Assembly (NCBI GenBank): GCA_024640885.1
Contig: JAHEEC010000001.1
Location: 16,624 to 80,623 of the forward strand
DNA length: 64,000 nucleotides
Reading direction: 5' to 3'
Source: Bacteroidota bacterium
Lineage (GTDB): Bacteria; Bacteroidota; Bacteroidia; Bacteroidales; GCA-2748055
A program made the position numbers and the translations under genes. The notes under the pieces are model-generated. The model was not told the origin of the DNA, did no database searches, and was given only the letters and a program-made list of their open reading frames with translations. This document shows positions 1 through 9,675 of this stretch, one piece after another (within the stretch, counting starts at the first letter, position 1; each line of letters starts with the position of its first letter).

Positions 1-1489
1 GAAAGAGCCGTTCCATCACCAGGATGGTGATGCCGGGCCGGGAATCAATGAGGTTCTCCAGCTTGTTGAGGTAGACCAGCAATTGAAAAATAAATTCACG
101 GTCAAGTTCCAGGTGCAGCCTGTCAGGCTGTCCTGAGAGGTTTTCCAGGATTTGCCGAAATACCTCCCTCAGGTAAGTGATCCACTCCCCGGCCCCTTCT
201 ACCTTCCTGAAGATCTTCATCTCCAGTGGCCCGTTGAATAACTGGCGATCAACCATGATCAAATTGCGCCTTGCAATCTCCTCCACCAGGTTTTGCCCGA
301 AAGTGCCCCCCGGATCTCTCATATAGGGATGGACAAGGATGGAGGTCACATCCCTGTGGTAGAACTGTTCCATTCCTTCAGTACTCACCCGGATGTTATG
401 CTGGATCCGAAGCAGGGAGTCGATAAAACTGAATACCGGGGAGTTCTTCATGGGATAGCCCATGGTCACGTTGATCTCATCCACTGTTTCAGGCAGGGAC
501 ATGACCACGGGCATTAAAAGCTCCTCATCACAAAGGACCAGGGCAGTATGCGTGCAATCCCCTGAAGCAACTGCATCCTCCTGATCCAGGATCCTGTGTA
601 CCATTTTTGCCTGGAGAAGATCGGTGGGTAGTTCAAAGATCCTGATCTGTTTCTTCTCTTTCAATCCTGTGAAATCCTCCAACGCTGAATGTGCCGGGAA
701 TAGCTTCATGTTTTCTCTCATGAAACGGCCCGCCTCGCTGGTGCCGGTGCGGGTATATTGATGATCGTGATCCCAGTAGAATTCGGCTCCCTGCTTCCGA
801 AGCCAGGAGAAGATCCTTTTCTCACAACCATTCAACGCATTGAATCCGGCAATAATGGTCCGGGCCCCTCCGGATTCATCCATCACTCCCCTGTCAATGC
901 GTTCTGCAATCTCCCTGTACTGCATCCCCTGGTAGCCCTCCCCCCTGGCCTCCAGTTGTGTTCGCAATTGCCGGTAAAGGCGGGGGAGCCTTTTCCACAC
1001 TTCGAGGAAATGATCCTTCTCAGGGGTAAACTCCCCCTCGTGAAAACCTTCCCAGAATTGCCTGATGAATTTGATCTGACCGGGTTCCAGTCCTGCCATG
1101 GGTTCCTCCAGTTCTTTCAGATCAATGATGTTGCTGAACAGCAAGTCAGCCTCCACCAGGTATTTATCCATTTCATCAAAATCCCTGAGCATCATCTCCC
1201 CCCAGTAGTAGAATTCATCCAGAGAATCAGGCAGATCCACACCTTCTTTATATATATCATACAGGGTAAACAAAACCTCCACGGGATCAGAAATCCGCAG
1301 CAGGCTCAACTCGTTGATGAAGTCGTTGATTGCATAGATGCGGGGAGCCCACTGAACCTTCTTGCTGTGGTGGGCCAGGTGGCGTTGCAGGAAGAGTCCG
1401 GCACGCCGGTTGGGCAGGATGATCCGGATATCCCTTTGATCGGCGGAGGCAATCAGATGCCCGGCAAGTGTTTCAAGGAATGGTTTCAT
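1..1489 (-). CDS. PD-(D/E)XK nuclease family / AddB-like protein (partial, runs off the left edge)
   Basis: Own reverse-strand translation, open from ATG at 1489 to the window edge: MKPFLETLAGHLIASADQRDIRIILPNRRAGLFLQRHLAHHSKKVQWAPRIYAINDFINELS...; start overlaps the stop of the next gene and is coupled to an AddA-like helicase. Not in the ORF track because it lacks an in-window stop. Confidence 0.75.
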   Translation of the reverse strand, partial: MKPFLETLAGHLIASADQRDIRIILPNRRAGLFLQRHLAHHSKKVQWAPRIYAINDFINELSLLRISDPVEVLFTLYDIYKEGVDLPDSLDEFYYWGEMMLRDFDEMDKYLVEADLLFSNIIDLKELEEPMAGLEPGQIKFIRQFWEGFHEGEFTPEKDHFLEVWKRLPRLYRQLRTQLEARGEGYQGMQYREIAERIDRGVMDESGGARTIIAGFNALNGCEKRIFSWLRKQGAEFYWDHDHQYTRTGTSEAGRFMRENMKLFPAHSALEDFTGLKEKKQIRIFELPTDLLQAKMVHRILDQEDAVASGDCTHTALVLCDEELLMPVVMSLPETVDEINVTMGYPMKNSPVFSFIDSLLRIQHNIRVSTEGMEQFYHRDVTSILVHPYMRDPGGTFGQNLVEEIARRNLIMVDRQLFNGPLEMKIFRKVEGAGEWITYLREVFRQILENLSGQPDRLHLELDREFIFQLLVYLNKLENLIDSRPGITILVMERLF

Positions 1490-2436
1490 CAATGATTGGA
1501 GTTATAATACTTACCCTGCCATGTATCGCATTTTTCGAGCAGCTCTTCGAAGGCCTTCAGTACCCTGTCGTAACGGACACCCCATCCTTCCTTGATACCC
1601 ATTCCAGGGACCACTTCCCCCGCGATTCTTTCCACTACGAAAGCTGGATTGAGCTGTTCCAGGATCTCCTTCATCAGCAAGAGGTACGCATCCATGGTAA
1701 ATTCCAGAAAATCCCCCGGCCGCTCAAGGTACTCCCTGGCCATGGCCGTACCCCTGATCACCTGCAATTGGTGGAACTTGATATTATTGAGTGGCCACTC
1801 CGAAAGCTTCACTGCCGACTCCAGGAAATCCTCCCGGGTCTCCCCGGGCAACCCGATGATCATATGTCCCCCCACCCGGACCCCACGCCTGGCAGTTTCA
1901 CGGATTGCCCAGTAACTCTTCTCTGCCCCGTGTCCCCTGTTCACCCTTGCAAGGGTCTTGTCCAGCAGCGATTCGATTCCATATTCAATGATCACATGGC
2001 AACGCCGGGAAAGCTCCTGAAAATAGTCCAGTTTCCTTTCATCCACACAATCGGGCCTTGTACCCACCACGATCCCGACCACGCCAGGGATCTCAAGGGC
2101 CTGCTCATAGGTTGATTTCAGCATGGAGAGGTCGGCGTGGGTATTGGAATAGGCCTGGAAATAGGCCAGGTACCTGGTGGCCTTCCGGTACCTGGTCCGG
2201 TGGAAATCCATACCCTGCCTGATCTGTTCCTTTATGGATTTCCCCGGATCATTGTAAGAAGGGTTGAATGCCTTATTGTTGCAAAAGGTACACCCCCCGG
2301 TACCGCAGGTCCCATCCCTGTTGGGACAGGTGAAACCCGCATCGATGGTGATTTTCTGGACCCTTCCACCGAATTGTTTCCTGAAATAGTCGCTGTATGC
2401 ATTGAGCCTTCTCTCAGTTCCCCATGGGTAAATCAT
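1489..2436 (-). CDS. TIGR01212/YhcC-like radical SAM protein
   Basis: 315 aa; CPNRDGTCGTGGCTFCNN cysteine motif typical of this radical SAM family; GTRPDCV and IEYGIES motifs. Confidence 0.9.
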   Translation of the reverse strand: MIYPWGTERRLNAYSDYFRKQFGGRVQKITIDAGFTCPNRDGTCGTGGCTFCNNKAFNPSYNDPGKSIKEQIRQGMDFHRTRYRKATRYLAYFQAYSNTHADLSMLKSTYEQALEIPGVVGIVVGTRPDCVDERKLDYFQELSRRCHVIIEYGIESLLDKTLARVNRGHGAEKSYWAIRETARRGVRVGGHMIIGLPGETREDFLESAVKLSEWPLNNIKFHQLQVIRGTAMAREYLERPGDFLEFTMDAYLLLMKEILEQLNPAFVVERIAGEVVPGMGIKEGWGVRYDRVLKAFEELLEKCDTWQGKYYNSNH

Positions 2437-5400
2437 AATTCATTGATTTTAATTGATTTACCCAGCATCACATACCACACATAACCCTCCAGCCCGGTGT
2501 ACCCGAGCTGGAGCAGCTGGCGCATATAACCGCTCACCTGCTTCCTGTGGATCTCCCGCTCCACCATTCCAAATTTAAAATCCACCACCGTCGCCTGTCC
2601 GTTCTCCACGATCACCCTGTCCGGCCGCATCACTTTTCCCTCCCCGCACAGAAGGTTCCTTTCGTTGAACACAACCCGGTCAGTACCCTGGGAAAACCAT
2701 TTTTTCACGCCGGGTTGATTGATCATCTCAAGGATTCTTTTCTCCAGCTCCATCCGCACGCTCTCCGGGATAATCCCCTCTTTTTGTATGGCTTCTAACA
2801 TTGGTGCCACATCCCGGGCCGATTCGATCCCCGAAAAGAGCCTGTGCATGATATTTCCATACATCTGATCGGTTCTGTAGGTTCCCTCCTCATCCACGAA
2901 GTAGTTTTCGTTTCGGGTACGGACCTTGAGCTGCGTGTTCCTCCTGTTCACAGGATAGGCGGTAAATGCCCACGGGTCTTCCTCCTGCCCGCGCTTCTCA
3001 TATCCCGGCAGGCTCCCGATGGAGATCACCTGCCCTTTCCTGTAAGAATCAAGGGAATCAAGGGCCGGTTCCCTGGCGGGCTTCATATTCATCATGGTCA
3101 TGAGAAGGTCGCCCGTATTGCGAAGGGTCTGGTCACCGGATTCGGGGATTCCGATGTAGAGGAGATCTTTTGCCCTGGTGAATGCCACATACATGAGGTT
3201 CAGGTTATCCAGGTAACCCTTCATCCTTTCCTGGTAATAGTCCCCGGAAAAGAGGGTATGTGCCATCTGGCTGCTGAACCTTACAGGGACCAGGGGCAGC
3301 CGGTGGAAAGGGGTGTCCCCGGTACTGCACCACAAAATGTTGGATTTCCTCGGGTCGGTTGTGATTTCCCAGTTGCAGAAAGGTACGATCACAGCCCCGA
3401 ATTCAAGGCCCTTGGCCTTATGGATGGTGAGGATCCGGATGGCATTGGATTCCTCTGAAACAGAAATACCCTTCCTGGAACCATGCAGGTCCCAGAATTG
3501 GAGAAATTCAGGGATCCCAAAGGGTTCCTTTCGCTGAATATCTATGACAAGGTCCTGGAATGCCTGCAGGTAGGGAAGGTCCTGTGTCCTGCGATCCAGG
3601 CCGAATACATTGATCAGTGATTCCACAAGTTCAAAAAGCGGCAGTTGCCTGAAAAGCATGATATCCCGGAAAAAAATAGCGGGCAGGATCTCCTCCATGG
3701 CAATGGAGGTGTCGAATAACCTTTCCACCTCCCCGTCAGGGATGAGCCCCACCAGGAAGCACTGGTACCTGAGCAGTGCATTGTTCAATTCATCACCGGG
3801 ATAGACCAGGTACCGGAGAGCTGACATCACAAGTGTAACCGCAGTATTGTGAACCAGCATCAGCGACTCATTGGAAATTAGCCTGAAAGTGTGGCTCTCC
3901 CCCGTGCGCCTGGCATGCTCAAGGAGGATATTGGCCACGGCGGTTCCCTCTCTTTTGCTCCTGACCAGGATGGCGATTTCACCAGGTTCGATGCCCGCTT
4001 CCTGTATCTCCTCGATCCAACCAGGCAGGCTGGAGAGAACCTGGGTTCCGAAAGGATTCTCATCGGTCTCTTCAAAGATCCGGACCCTTACCATGCCCCC
4101 TGTGCCGACCCGGTCCCCGGGGATCTCCTGGACTGCATCGGCATAGGCATTCCTGAAGCGCCGGACCTCTGATTCAGCTTCTTTACGGGTGACCACGGAA
4201 TCCTGCAGCTCCCCTTCGATGATCCCTGCCAGGATCTCAGGTGCAAGCTGGAAAACGGTATTATTGAACCGGATGATCTCTTCCCTGCTCCTGAAGTTCC
4301 GGGCAAGGGTGTGCACGTGAAACTGCTGGTGTCTGAAATCTGATTCCAGGTCTGAGGCAAGGATCTTCCAATCCGAATTTCTCCACCTGTAGATGGATTG
4401 CTTGATATCCCCCACCACGAGATTGTCATTCCCGTATGCCAGGGCGTTGTCAAGCAAGGGTTTAAAATTCTCGTATTGAAATACCGAAGTGTCCTGGAAC
4501 TCATCCAGCATGATGTGATGGTAACGGTTCCCGGTTCTTTCAAAGATGAAAGGGACCTGGTTGCCTCCGATGATGCCCCGCAGGAAACGGCTCGAATCGG
4601 CGATCAGGAACAGGTTGCGTTCCCTGGTATAAGATTTCACCCCTTCCCAGATATCGCCCAGGATCCCCAGGGTATAGAAGTTTTGCCTGATGGCAAGGAT
4701 GGTATTCAATACCTTCTGCAGATCGTAGAGCTCGTTCAGCAGGGGCATTAAAACCCCTTCCGTGAGTTCGGCCATTTCGGGTGATGCATCCTTATTGAGC
4801 CATTTGGAGGGTTGCTCCAGCGCATCCAGCTTGGCCCTTGTAAAATTCAGGGTTCCTCCAGTGGCTGCGTCTTCGAAGAGGGATGGGGGCGAATTGCCCT
4901 TTAACCTGAAATCTTCTACCCGGAATCCCAAATGCCTGATCTGTTCCAACCCGCGGGCCCCGATCCCTTCCATTTTTCTCCTGGATTCATCCTCGGTCCT
5001 TTGAAGATCGGTTACGAACAGGTCCAGGTGTTCCCTGTCAATGGCCGAGAGGTCCTCCCCGAGAAAGAGACCCTGGAACGCCTCCCTGAAGAGTTGCATC
5101 CCCAGCTGGACCATGTCATTTTTAAAATTCCAGGAGCGGGACTCCTCCATTCGCTCTTCGGCAAACCGGATCAACCATTGTTGCAGATCCTCCCGTTCGG
5201 CAAGTTCCCGGAACAAACCGTCCACAGCCAGTCCAAGGACCCTGTTGTGGTCCAGTTCCAGGTTGTACCCGGGCTGGATCCCGATCTCCCGCGTAAAAGC
5301 CCTGATCACCGATTGGAAGAACTTATCGATGGTGCCCACCGAGAATCCTGAATAATCATTGAGTATGGCTTGCAGCAACTCCCCGGCCATCTTGCTGACT

Positions 5401-5657
5401 GCCCCCGGCTCCAGCCCCGTCTCCGCTGAAAGCAGGTCCATCTCCACCAGGGGTGACGATCCGTCATACCTGGAGAGCTGGTAAAGCCTGCCCAGGATGC
5501 GTTGTTTCATCTCACCCGCTGCCTTATTGGTGAAAGTGACCGCCAGGATGTGCCTGTGAATTCCCGGATGCCTGAAGAGGAGTTTCATGTATTCCATGGT
5601 CAGGGCAAAAGTTTTCCCTGATCCCGCAGAAGCCTTGTATACATTCAGGGGGGACAT
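2433..5657 (-). CDS. UvrD/AddA-like ATP-dependent helicase-nuclease subunit
   Basis: 1074 aa; Walker A ASAGSGKTFALT, LAVTFTNKAAGEMKQRI, LDEFQDTS, VGDIKQSIYRWR, LTIHKAKGLEF, and C-terminal VVDFKFG nuclease-like motif. Confidence 0.93.
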   Translation of the reverse strand: MSPLNVYKASAGSGKTFALTMEYMKLLFRHPGIHRHILAVTFTNKAAGEMKQRILGRLYQLSRYDGSSPLVEMDLLSAETGLEPGAVSKMAGELLQAILNDYSGFSVGTIDKFFQSVIRAFTREIGIQPGYNLELDHNRVLGLAVDGLFRELAEREDLQQWLIRFAEERMEESRSWNFKNDMVQLGMQLFREAFQGLFLGEDLSAIDREHLDLFVTDLQRTEDESRRKMEGIGARGLEQIRHLGFRVEDFRLKGNSPPSLFEDAATGGTLNFTRAKLDALEQPSKWLNKDASPEMAELTEGVLMPLLNELYDLQKVLNTILAIRQNFYTLGILGDIWEGVKSYTRERNLFLIADSSRFLRGIIGGNQVPFIFERTGNRYHHIMLDEFQDTSVFQYENFKPLLDNALAYGNDNLVVGDIKQSIYRWRNSDWKILASDLESDFRHQQFHVHTLARNFRSREEIIRFNNTVFQLAPEILAGIIEGELQDSVVTRKEAESEVRRFRNAYADAVQEIPGDRVGTGGMVRVRIFEETDENPFGTQVLSSLPGWIEEIQEAGIEPGEIAILVRSKREGTAVANILLEHARRTGESHTFRLISNESLMLVHNTAVTLVMSALRYLVYPGDELNNALLRYQCFLVGLIPDGEVERLFDTSIAMEEILPAIFFRDIMLFRQLPLFELVESLINVFGLDRRTQDLPYLQAFQDLVIDIQRKEPFGIPEFLQFWDLHGSRKGISVSEESNAIRILTIHKAKGLEFGAVIVPFCNWEITTDPRKSNILWCSTGDTPFHRLPLVPVRFSSQMAHTLFSGDYYQERMKGYLDNLNLMYVAFTRAKDLLYIGIPESGDQTLRNTGDLLMTMMNMKPAREPALDSLDSYRKGQVISIGSLPGYEKRGQEEDPWAFTAYPVNRRNTQLKVRTRNENYFVDEEGTYRTDQMYGNIMHRLFSGIESARDVAPMLEAIQKEGIIPESVRMELEKRILEMINQPGVKKWFSQGTDRVVFNERNLLCGEGKVMRPDRVIVENGQATVVDFKFGMVEREIHRKQVSGYMRQLLQLGYTGLEGYVWYVMLGKSIKINEL

Positions 5658-5710
5658 GTTGTAAATATAGGATTTTATAGCTCCGCCACACCCTTCCCCC
5701 GGTCATGAGA

Positions 5711-5800
5711 TATGAACCCCCGGGGGAGGTCCGCGGGCCGGACCAGCCCGGTAAGGCAGTCCACCGTGGGCCCATGCAGCCGGGCCCTCCTGCACGGGGA
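5711..5800. other. GC-rich intergenic region with consecutive inverted repeats (candidate structured RNA or DNA element)
   Basis: CCCCCGGGGG palindrome 5717-5726; GGTCCG-CGGGC-CGGACC hairpin 5728-5744; CCGTGGGCCC...GGGCC-CTCCTG-CACGG bulged stem 5764-5797; lies in the divergent gap between the helicase and mnmA. Confidence 0.45.
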
Positions 5801-5839
5801 ACCACTTTGCATGGATGGGCTTAATTCCTGGGATTTTTC

Positions 5840-5847
5840 TAATTTTG
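5840..5847 (+). promoter_or_regulatory. Candidate Bacteroidota -7 box (TAATTTTG) of mnmA
   Basis: Matches TAnnTTTG 22 nt before the mnmA ATG; no good -33 box at the usual spacing. Confidence 0.4.
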
Positions 5848-5869
5848 TGTCCGAACAGGAGATTTTGAA

Positions 5870-7045
5870 ATGCGCGTAGTGGTTGGATTATCGGGTGGAG
5901 TTGATTCCAGTGTGGCAGCATACCTGCTGAAAGAACAGGGTTATGAAGTCACCGGCCTCTTTATGATCAACTGGCACGACAGAACCGGCGTGATCGATGC
6001 CGATTGCCCTTGGGATGAGGATGTGGTATTCGCCGAACTTGTGGCGAAGAAACTGGGCATTCCCTTTCATGTGGTGGACCTCAGCGGGCCTTACCGGGAG
6101 CGGGTCATTGACTATATGTTTTCCGAGTACCAGAAGGGCCGCACCCCCAATCCCGATGTGCTCTGCAACCGGGAGATCAAATTCGACGCATTCCTTAAGG
6201 CGGCAGAGGCGTACAACCCCGATTACGTGGCAACTGGTCATTATTGCAGGAAGACCACCTCTGTGGTGGATGGGGAAACCATTCAACATTTGCTTGCGGG
6301 CGATGATCCAAACAAGGAGCAGAGTTATTTCCTGTGCCAGCTTTCACAGCAACAACTGGCCAGGACCCTTTTCCCAATTGGACACCTGCACAAGCCTGAT
6401 GTTCGAAGGATTGCCAGGGAGCAGGGCCTGGCATCGGCCGATAAAAAAGATTCCCAGGGTATTTGTTTCGTAGGGAAGGTTCACCTCCCCGTTTTCCTTC
6501 AGCAGAAACTGAAGGTGAGGGAAGGAAATATCTTTGAGATCCCGGCTGGTCTGCCACAGTACAAAGTGGAAAAGCAGGATCAGTCCGACCTGGATGCTGT
6601 TTGCTCGCCATGGAACTATACAAAGGAGGACGGTCAATGGGTGGGCAAGCACCAGGGAGCCCATTTCTTTACAGTGGGCCAGAGAAAGGGCCTTCAGGTG
6701 GGTGGCAAGGAGGAACCCCTGTTCGTCATTGGCACCGATGTGGATACAAACCGGGTGTATACCGGCCAGGGGCAGTCACACCCGGGACTATACCGCCGTG
6801 GATTGAAGATCGTTCCGGAAGAGGTTCACTGGGTCAGAAAGGATCTGGAAATGAATGCCGGTGAGCAAAGGGATTATCTTGTGCGGATCCGGTACCGCCA
6901 GCCCCTCCAGAAGGCCACCCTCCATATGACAGACCGGGGAATCTATATCGTGTTTCATAAACTTCAGCGGGGCATCGCCCCCGGGCAGTTTGCTGCATGG
7001 TACCACAAGGATGAGCTGATTGGTTCCGGTGTGATCCACAGGTAG
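5870..7045 (+). CDS. mnmA: tRNA-specific 2-thiouridylase MnmA
   Basis: 391 aa; [30 protein letters not shown]-terminus, [33 protein letters not shown]. Confidence 0.95.
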   Translation: MRVVVGLSGGVDSSVAAYLLKEQGYEVTGLFMINWHDRTGVIDADCPWDEDVVFAELVAKKLGIPFHVVDLSGPYRERVIDYMFSEYQKGRTPNPDVLCNREIKFDAFLKAAEAYNPDYVATGHYCRKTTSVVDGETIQHLLAGDDPNKEQSYFLCQLSQQQLARTLFPIGHLHKPDVRRIAREQGLASADKKDSQGICFVGKVHLPVFLQQKLKVREGNIFEIPAGLPQYKVEKQDQSDLDAVCSPWNYTKEDGQWVGKHQGAHFFTVGQRKGLQVGGKEEPLFVIGTDVDTNRVYTGQGQSHPGLYRRGLKIVPEEVHWVRKDLEMNAGEQRDYLVRIRYRQPLQKATLHMTDRGIYIVFHKLQRGIAPGQFAAWYHKDELIGSGVIHR

Positions 7046-7076
7046 TTCCCCATACAGGACCCTATGCCCCGCAGGT

Positions 7077-7796
7077 TTACCTTTTGTGCAAGCCGCACTC
7101 CTTATGGGCTTCATTTTCCCACCACCACCGGCCGGCCCGGGAATCCTCACCGGGCTCCACAGCCCTGGTGCACGGTTCACATCCGATGCTTGGGAATCCC
7201 CTGTCATGCAACAGATTATAAGGTATTTTGTGTTCCTTAATATAGGCCATGACCTGCTTTTCCGTCCACTGTATGAGGGGATTGATTTTGACCAGGCCGT
7301 TGTTGGCATCCCACTCCACGAGGCTGCTGAAAAAACGGCTTACCGACTGGTCCTTCCTGAGGCCGCAGATCCATGCCTCCTTTCCCTTAAATGCCCTGGG
7401 GAGCTGGGCCACCTTCCTGATCCCGCAACACATCTTGCGCTTCTCCACCCCATCATAGAAGAGATTGATCCCGTGATGGGCCACCATATCCTCCACCTTT
7501 TCCGCCTCCGGAAAATAGGTCTTCATCCTGATCCCAAAATGCTTATTGGTCCGGGCTATGAGGTCATAGGTTTCAGGAAACAGCCTTCCCGTATCCAGGG
7601 TAAAGACCTCCACCTCCTTATTCTGGCCCATCACCATCTCGGTCAGCACCTGGTCTTCCAGGCCCAGGCTGGTGGATAACACGATCTTCTCACCGTAATA
7701 TTTCAGGAAGAAAGCGATTACCTCCTCTGAACTTTTGCCTTTCAACTCCTCGTTCCACTGTGCGATCTGCACTTTCACTTCATCCACAGGTTCCAT
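7077..7796 (-). CDS. cysH: Adenylylsulfate/phosphoadenylylsulfate reductase, [4Fe-4S]-type (CysH family)
   Basis: 239 aa; STSLGLEDQVLTEM, CGLRKDQS, KINPL, and CC...CxxC (KMCCGIRK / GCEPC), the Fe-S-binding signature associated with APS reductases. Confidence 0.9.
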   Translation of the reverse strand: MEPVDEVKVQIAQWNEELKGKSSEEVIAFFLKYYGEKIVLSTSLGLEDQVLTEMVMGQNKEVEVFTLDTGRLFPETYDLIARTNKHFGIRMKTYFPEAEKVEDMVAHHGINLFYDGVEKRKMCCGIRKVAQLPRAFKGKEAWICGLRKDQSVSRFFSSLVEWDANNGLVKINPLIQWTEKQVMAYIKEHKIPYNLLHDRGFPSIGCEPCTRAVEPGEDSRAGRWWWENEAHKECGLHKR

Positions 7797-7804
7797 ATTC
7801 GATT

Positions 7805-8521
7805 TTAAGCGTAAGATTCCAGTTTTCCCATGTCGGTCCAGCTGTCGGGATCATGCCGGTAAAGTTTCACAGAGCCGCTTCTTGCCAGCTCAAGATAGAA
7901 TGGGATGATGGGGAAATTTTTTTGTGCGGGAAATAAACTGAACAGGGCCGGATCCATCACATGGATGGCACTGAATGCGATGGGCATCAGGGGTTCTTTG
8001 CTGTCATCCACCAGGATGGTCTCCCCGGTTCGGTTGTCCCTCCATCCTTTCAGATCGCCCCCTGGGTTCATCAGAAGGCTGCGGGTTGTTACCCGCTCCT
8101 TGACAGCCAGCGTGGCCATGGCCCCGCTTTTAAGATGAGCCTCATACAATTTGGCCAGGTCAATGCTGCTCAAAATATCCACATTGTGCACCAGGAAAGG
8201 ATCCTTACCGAAGAACCAGGAAGCATAGGCAATGCCACCTCCCGTGTCCAGCAGCTCTTCCTTTTCGTGGGAAAATTCGATCCTGATCCCGAACCGGTCG
8301 TTCCGTTCCACATACTCCATGATCATCTCGGGGTAGTGATGCAGATTGATGACCACTTCGGTAAATCCCTGCTGCTTGAGTTTCAGGATCACATGTCCTA
8401 GCAATGGGATCCCATTCCATTCCACCAGGGCCTTGGGCCTTGCTTCAGTCAAGGGCAACAACCTGGTCCCAAGACCCGCTGCAAGCACTATCGCCTTATT
8501 TCCGTGGGTTTGCAACACCAT
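7805..8521 (-). CDS. Nucleotidyltransferase family protein, MurU-like in size and motifs
   Basis: 238 aa; AIVLAAGLGTRLLPLTEARPKALVEWNGIPLL, ELLDTGGGIAYA, LVHNVDIL, WTDMGKLE. Confidence 0.85.
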   Translation of the reverse strand: MVLQTHGNKAIVLAAGLGTRLLPLTEARPKALVEWNGIPLLGHVILKLKQQGFTEVVINLHHYPEMIMEYVERNDRFGIRIEFSHEKEELLDTGGGIAYASWFFGKDPFLVHNVDILSSIDLAKLYEAHLKSGAMATLAVKERVTTRSLLMNPGGDLKGWRDNRTGETILVDDSKEPLMPIAFSAIHVMDPALFSLFPAQKNFPIIPFYLELARSGSVKLYRHDPDSWTDMGKLESYA

Positions 8522-8682
8522 TTTTCCTTGGGGGATTTTCTTTCACACTTAGCGCAAATGAAGCGTTTCTTCTTTCCCTTGACCTTCGCCTTAAGATCTC
8601 CGCCATCACTGCATAACTTCCTGCTCATCCATCTCCCTTATGCAGACAATAACAAGAAAAACCGTGTTTTGTTTTTTGCCGG

Positions 8683-8859
8683 TCAGGCCGTGGTCCAGAA
8701 ACAGCGCTTGGGAGAAATGATGCGTCCCTCGGCCTTCAGGACTTTCATGGCCCTGTCGACTTCCTTTTGATCCAGGTGGGCGGCCTCCGCGATTTCAGCT
8801 GCTTTCATGGGCTCGGGGGATGCCCCGAGTGTTTTAATTACAAGTTCAATGTGGTCCAT
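8683..8859 (-). CDS. Small winged-helix (MarR-like) DNA-binding protein, 58 aa
   Basis: Own translation (too short for the ORF track): MDHIELVIKTLGASPEPMKAAEIAEAAHLDQKEVDRAMKVLKAEGRIISPKRCFWTTA*; wHTH-like helix pattern; fills the gap between 8521 and 8868. Confidence 0.7.
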   Translation of the reverse strand: MDHIELVIKTLGASPEPMKAAEIAEAAHLDQKEVDRAMKVLKAEGRIISPKRCFWTTA

Positions 8860-8867
8860 AAGGATTA

Positions 8868-9608
8868 TTATAATGGTTCGTAAAGGGCTCCAGGATTCAT
8901 ATACCTGTTATAGACCTCCCTGGTCCGTTCCAGGTGGGACTTCATAAGTTCATAAGTGGTATCTGCATCTTGTTCCCGTATTGAATTCACAAGTTTGCTG
9001 TGATAATCGAGGGTAGTGTTCTTCTCTCCATCAATGTTGGCATAGATGTAGTTCCTCATGCGGGGAAGAAGAGAGTATATGGGTTCCATGGTAACCTGGA
9101 CAATAGGGTTGCAGGTTGCCTTGGTGATACAGAGGTGAAATTTATTATCAATATCCGCCTCTTTCTGTGTATTGTCGGGATCACATTTTTCAAACTCCAC
9201 CAGATTCTCCTCCAGCTCCATGATGTGATCATTTCCCCTGTTCAGGGCAGCCAGCCTGGCTATCTCGGGTTCAAAGAGGCGCCTTACCTCAATGATCTGA
9301 GAGAGCAGATTTTCATCAAATTTCAGATCATAATAGAGATTGAGGGTCTTGATTGCATCTTCGATATTGATCTCTGATACATACATGCCACTCCCCTTCT
9401 GAATTTTGATCAATCCCCTGGCGTTCAACCTCCTCAAAGCCTCTCTTAAGGCTGTTCTGCTGACTCCGAAAGATTCACACATCTCCCTTTCAGTGGGAAG
9501 TTTTGATCCTACCGTCAGTTTCTTTTCACGGATCGCCTTCTCAATGGTCCGCTCGATCCGTTGGCTGAGTGTAAGTTTACTTCCTATGTTCTGAAAAATA
9601 TCATCCAT
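8868..9608 (-). CDS. GntR-family transcriptional regulator, FadR subfamily (FCD domain)
   Basis: 246 aa; KLPTEREMCESFGVSRTALREALRRLNARGLIKIQKGSGMYV wHTH followed by FCD-like all-helical domain. Confidence 0.92.
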   Translation of the reverse strand: MDDIFQNIGSKLTLSQRIERTIEKAIREKKLTVGSKLPTEREMCESFGVSRTALREALRRLNARGLIKIQKGSGMYVSEINIEDAIKTLNLYYDLKFDENLLSQIIEVRRLFEPEIARLAALNRGNDHIMELEENLVEFEKCDPDNTQKEADIDNKFHLCITKATCNPIVQVTMEPIYSLLPRMRNYIYANIDGEKNTTLDYHSKLVNSIREQDADTTYELMKSHLERTREVYNRYMNPGALYEPL

Positions 9609-9675
9609 TCATTTCAAAATTAATGGCGTTAAAGGTAACCTTTTGCCAGTAAATTCCATCAGGCAGAAATTCACA

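Noticed and set aside
758-2115. Plus-strand ORFs 758-1495 and 1468-2115 and similar long antisense ORFs
   Set aside because: They are antisense shadows of well-supported minus-strand genes (AddB-like and radical SAM); no recognisable protein motifs.
5700-5800. Possible 4.5S/SRP RNA (GGTCCG, CAGCC and AAGGCAG strings resemble parts of bacterial SRP RNA)
   Set aside because: The strings are in the wrong arrangement; the diagnostic GGAA tetraloop helix with the AGCAGCC side is absent and the region folds as separate hairpins.
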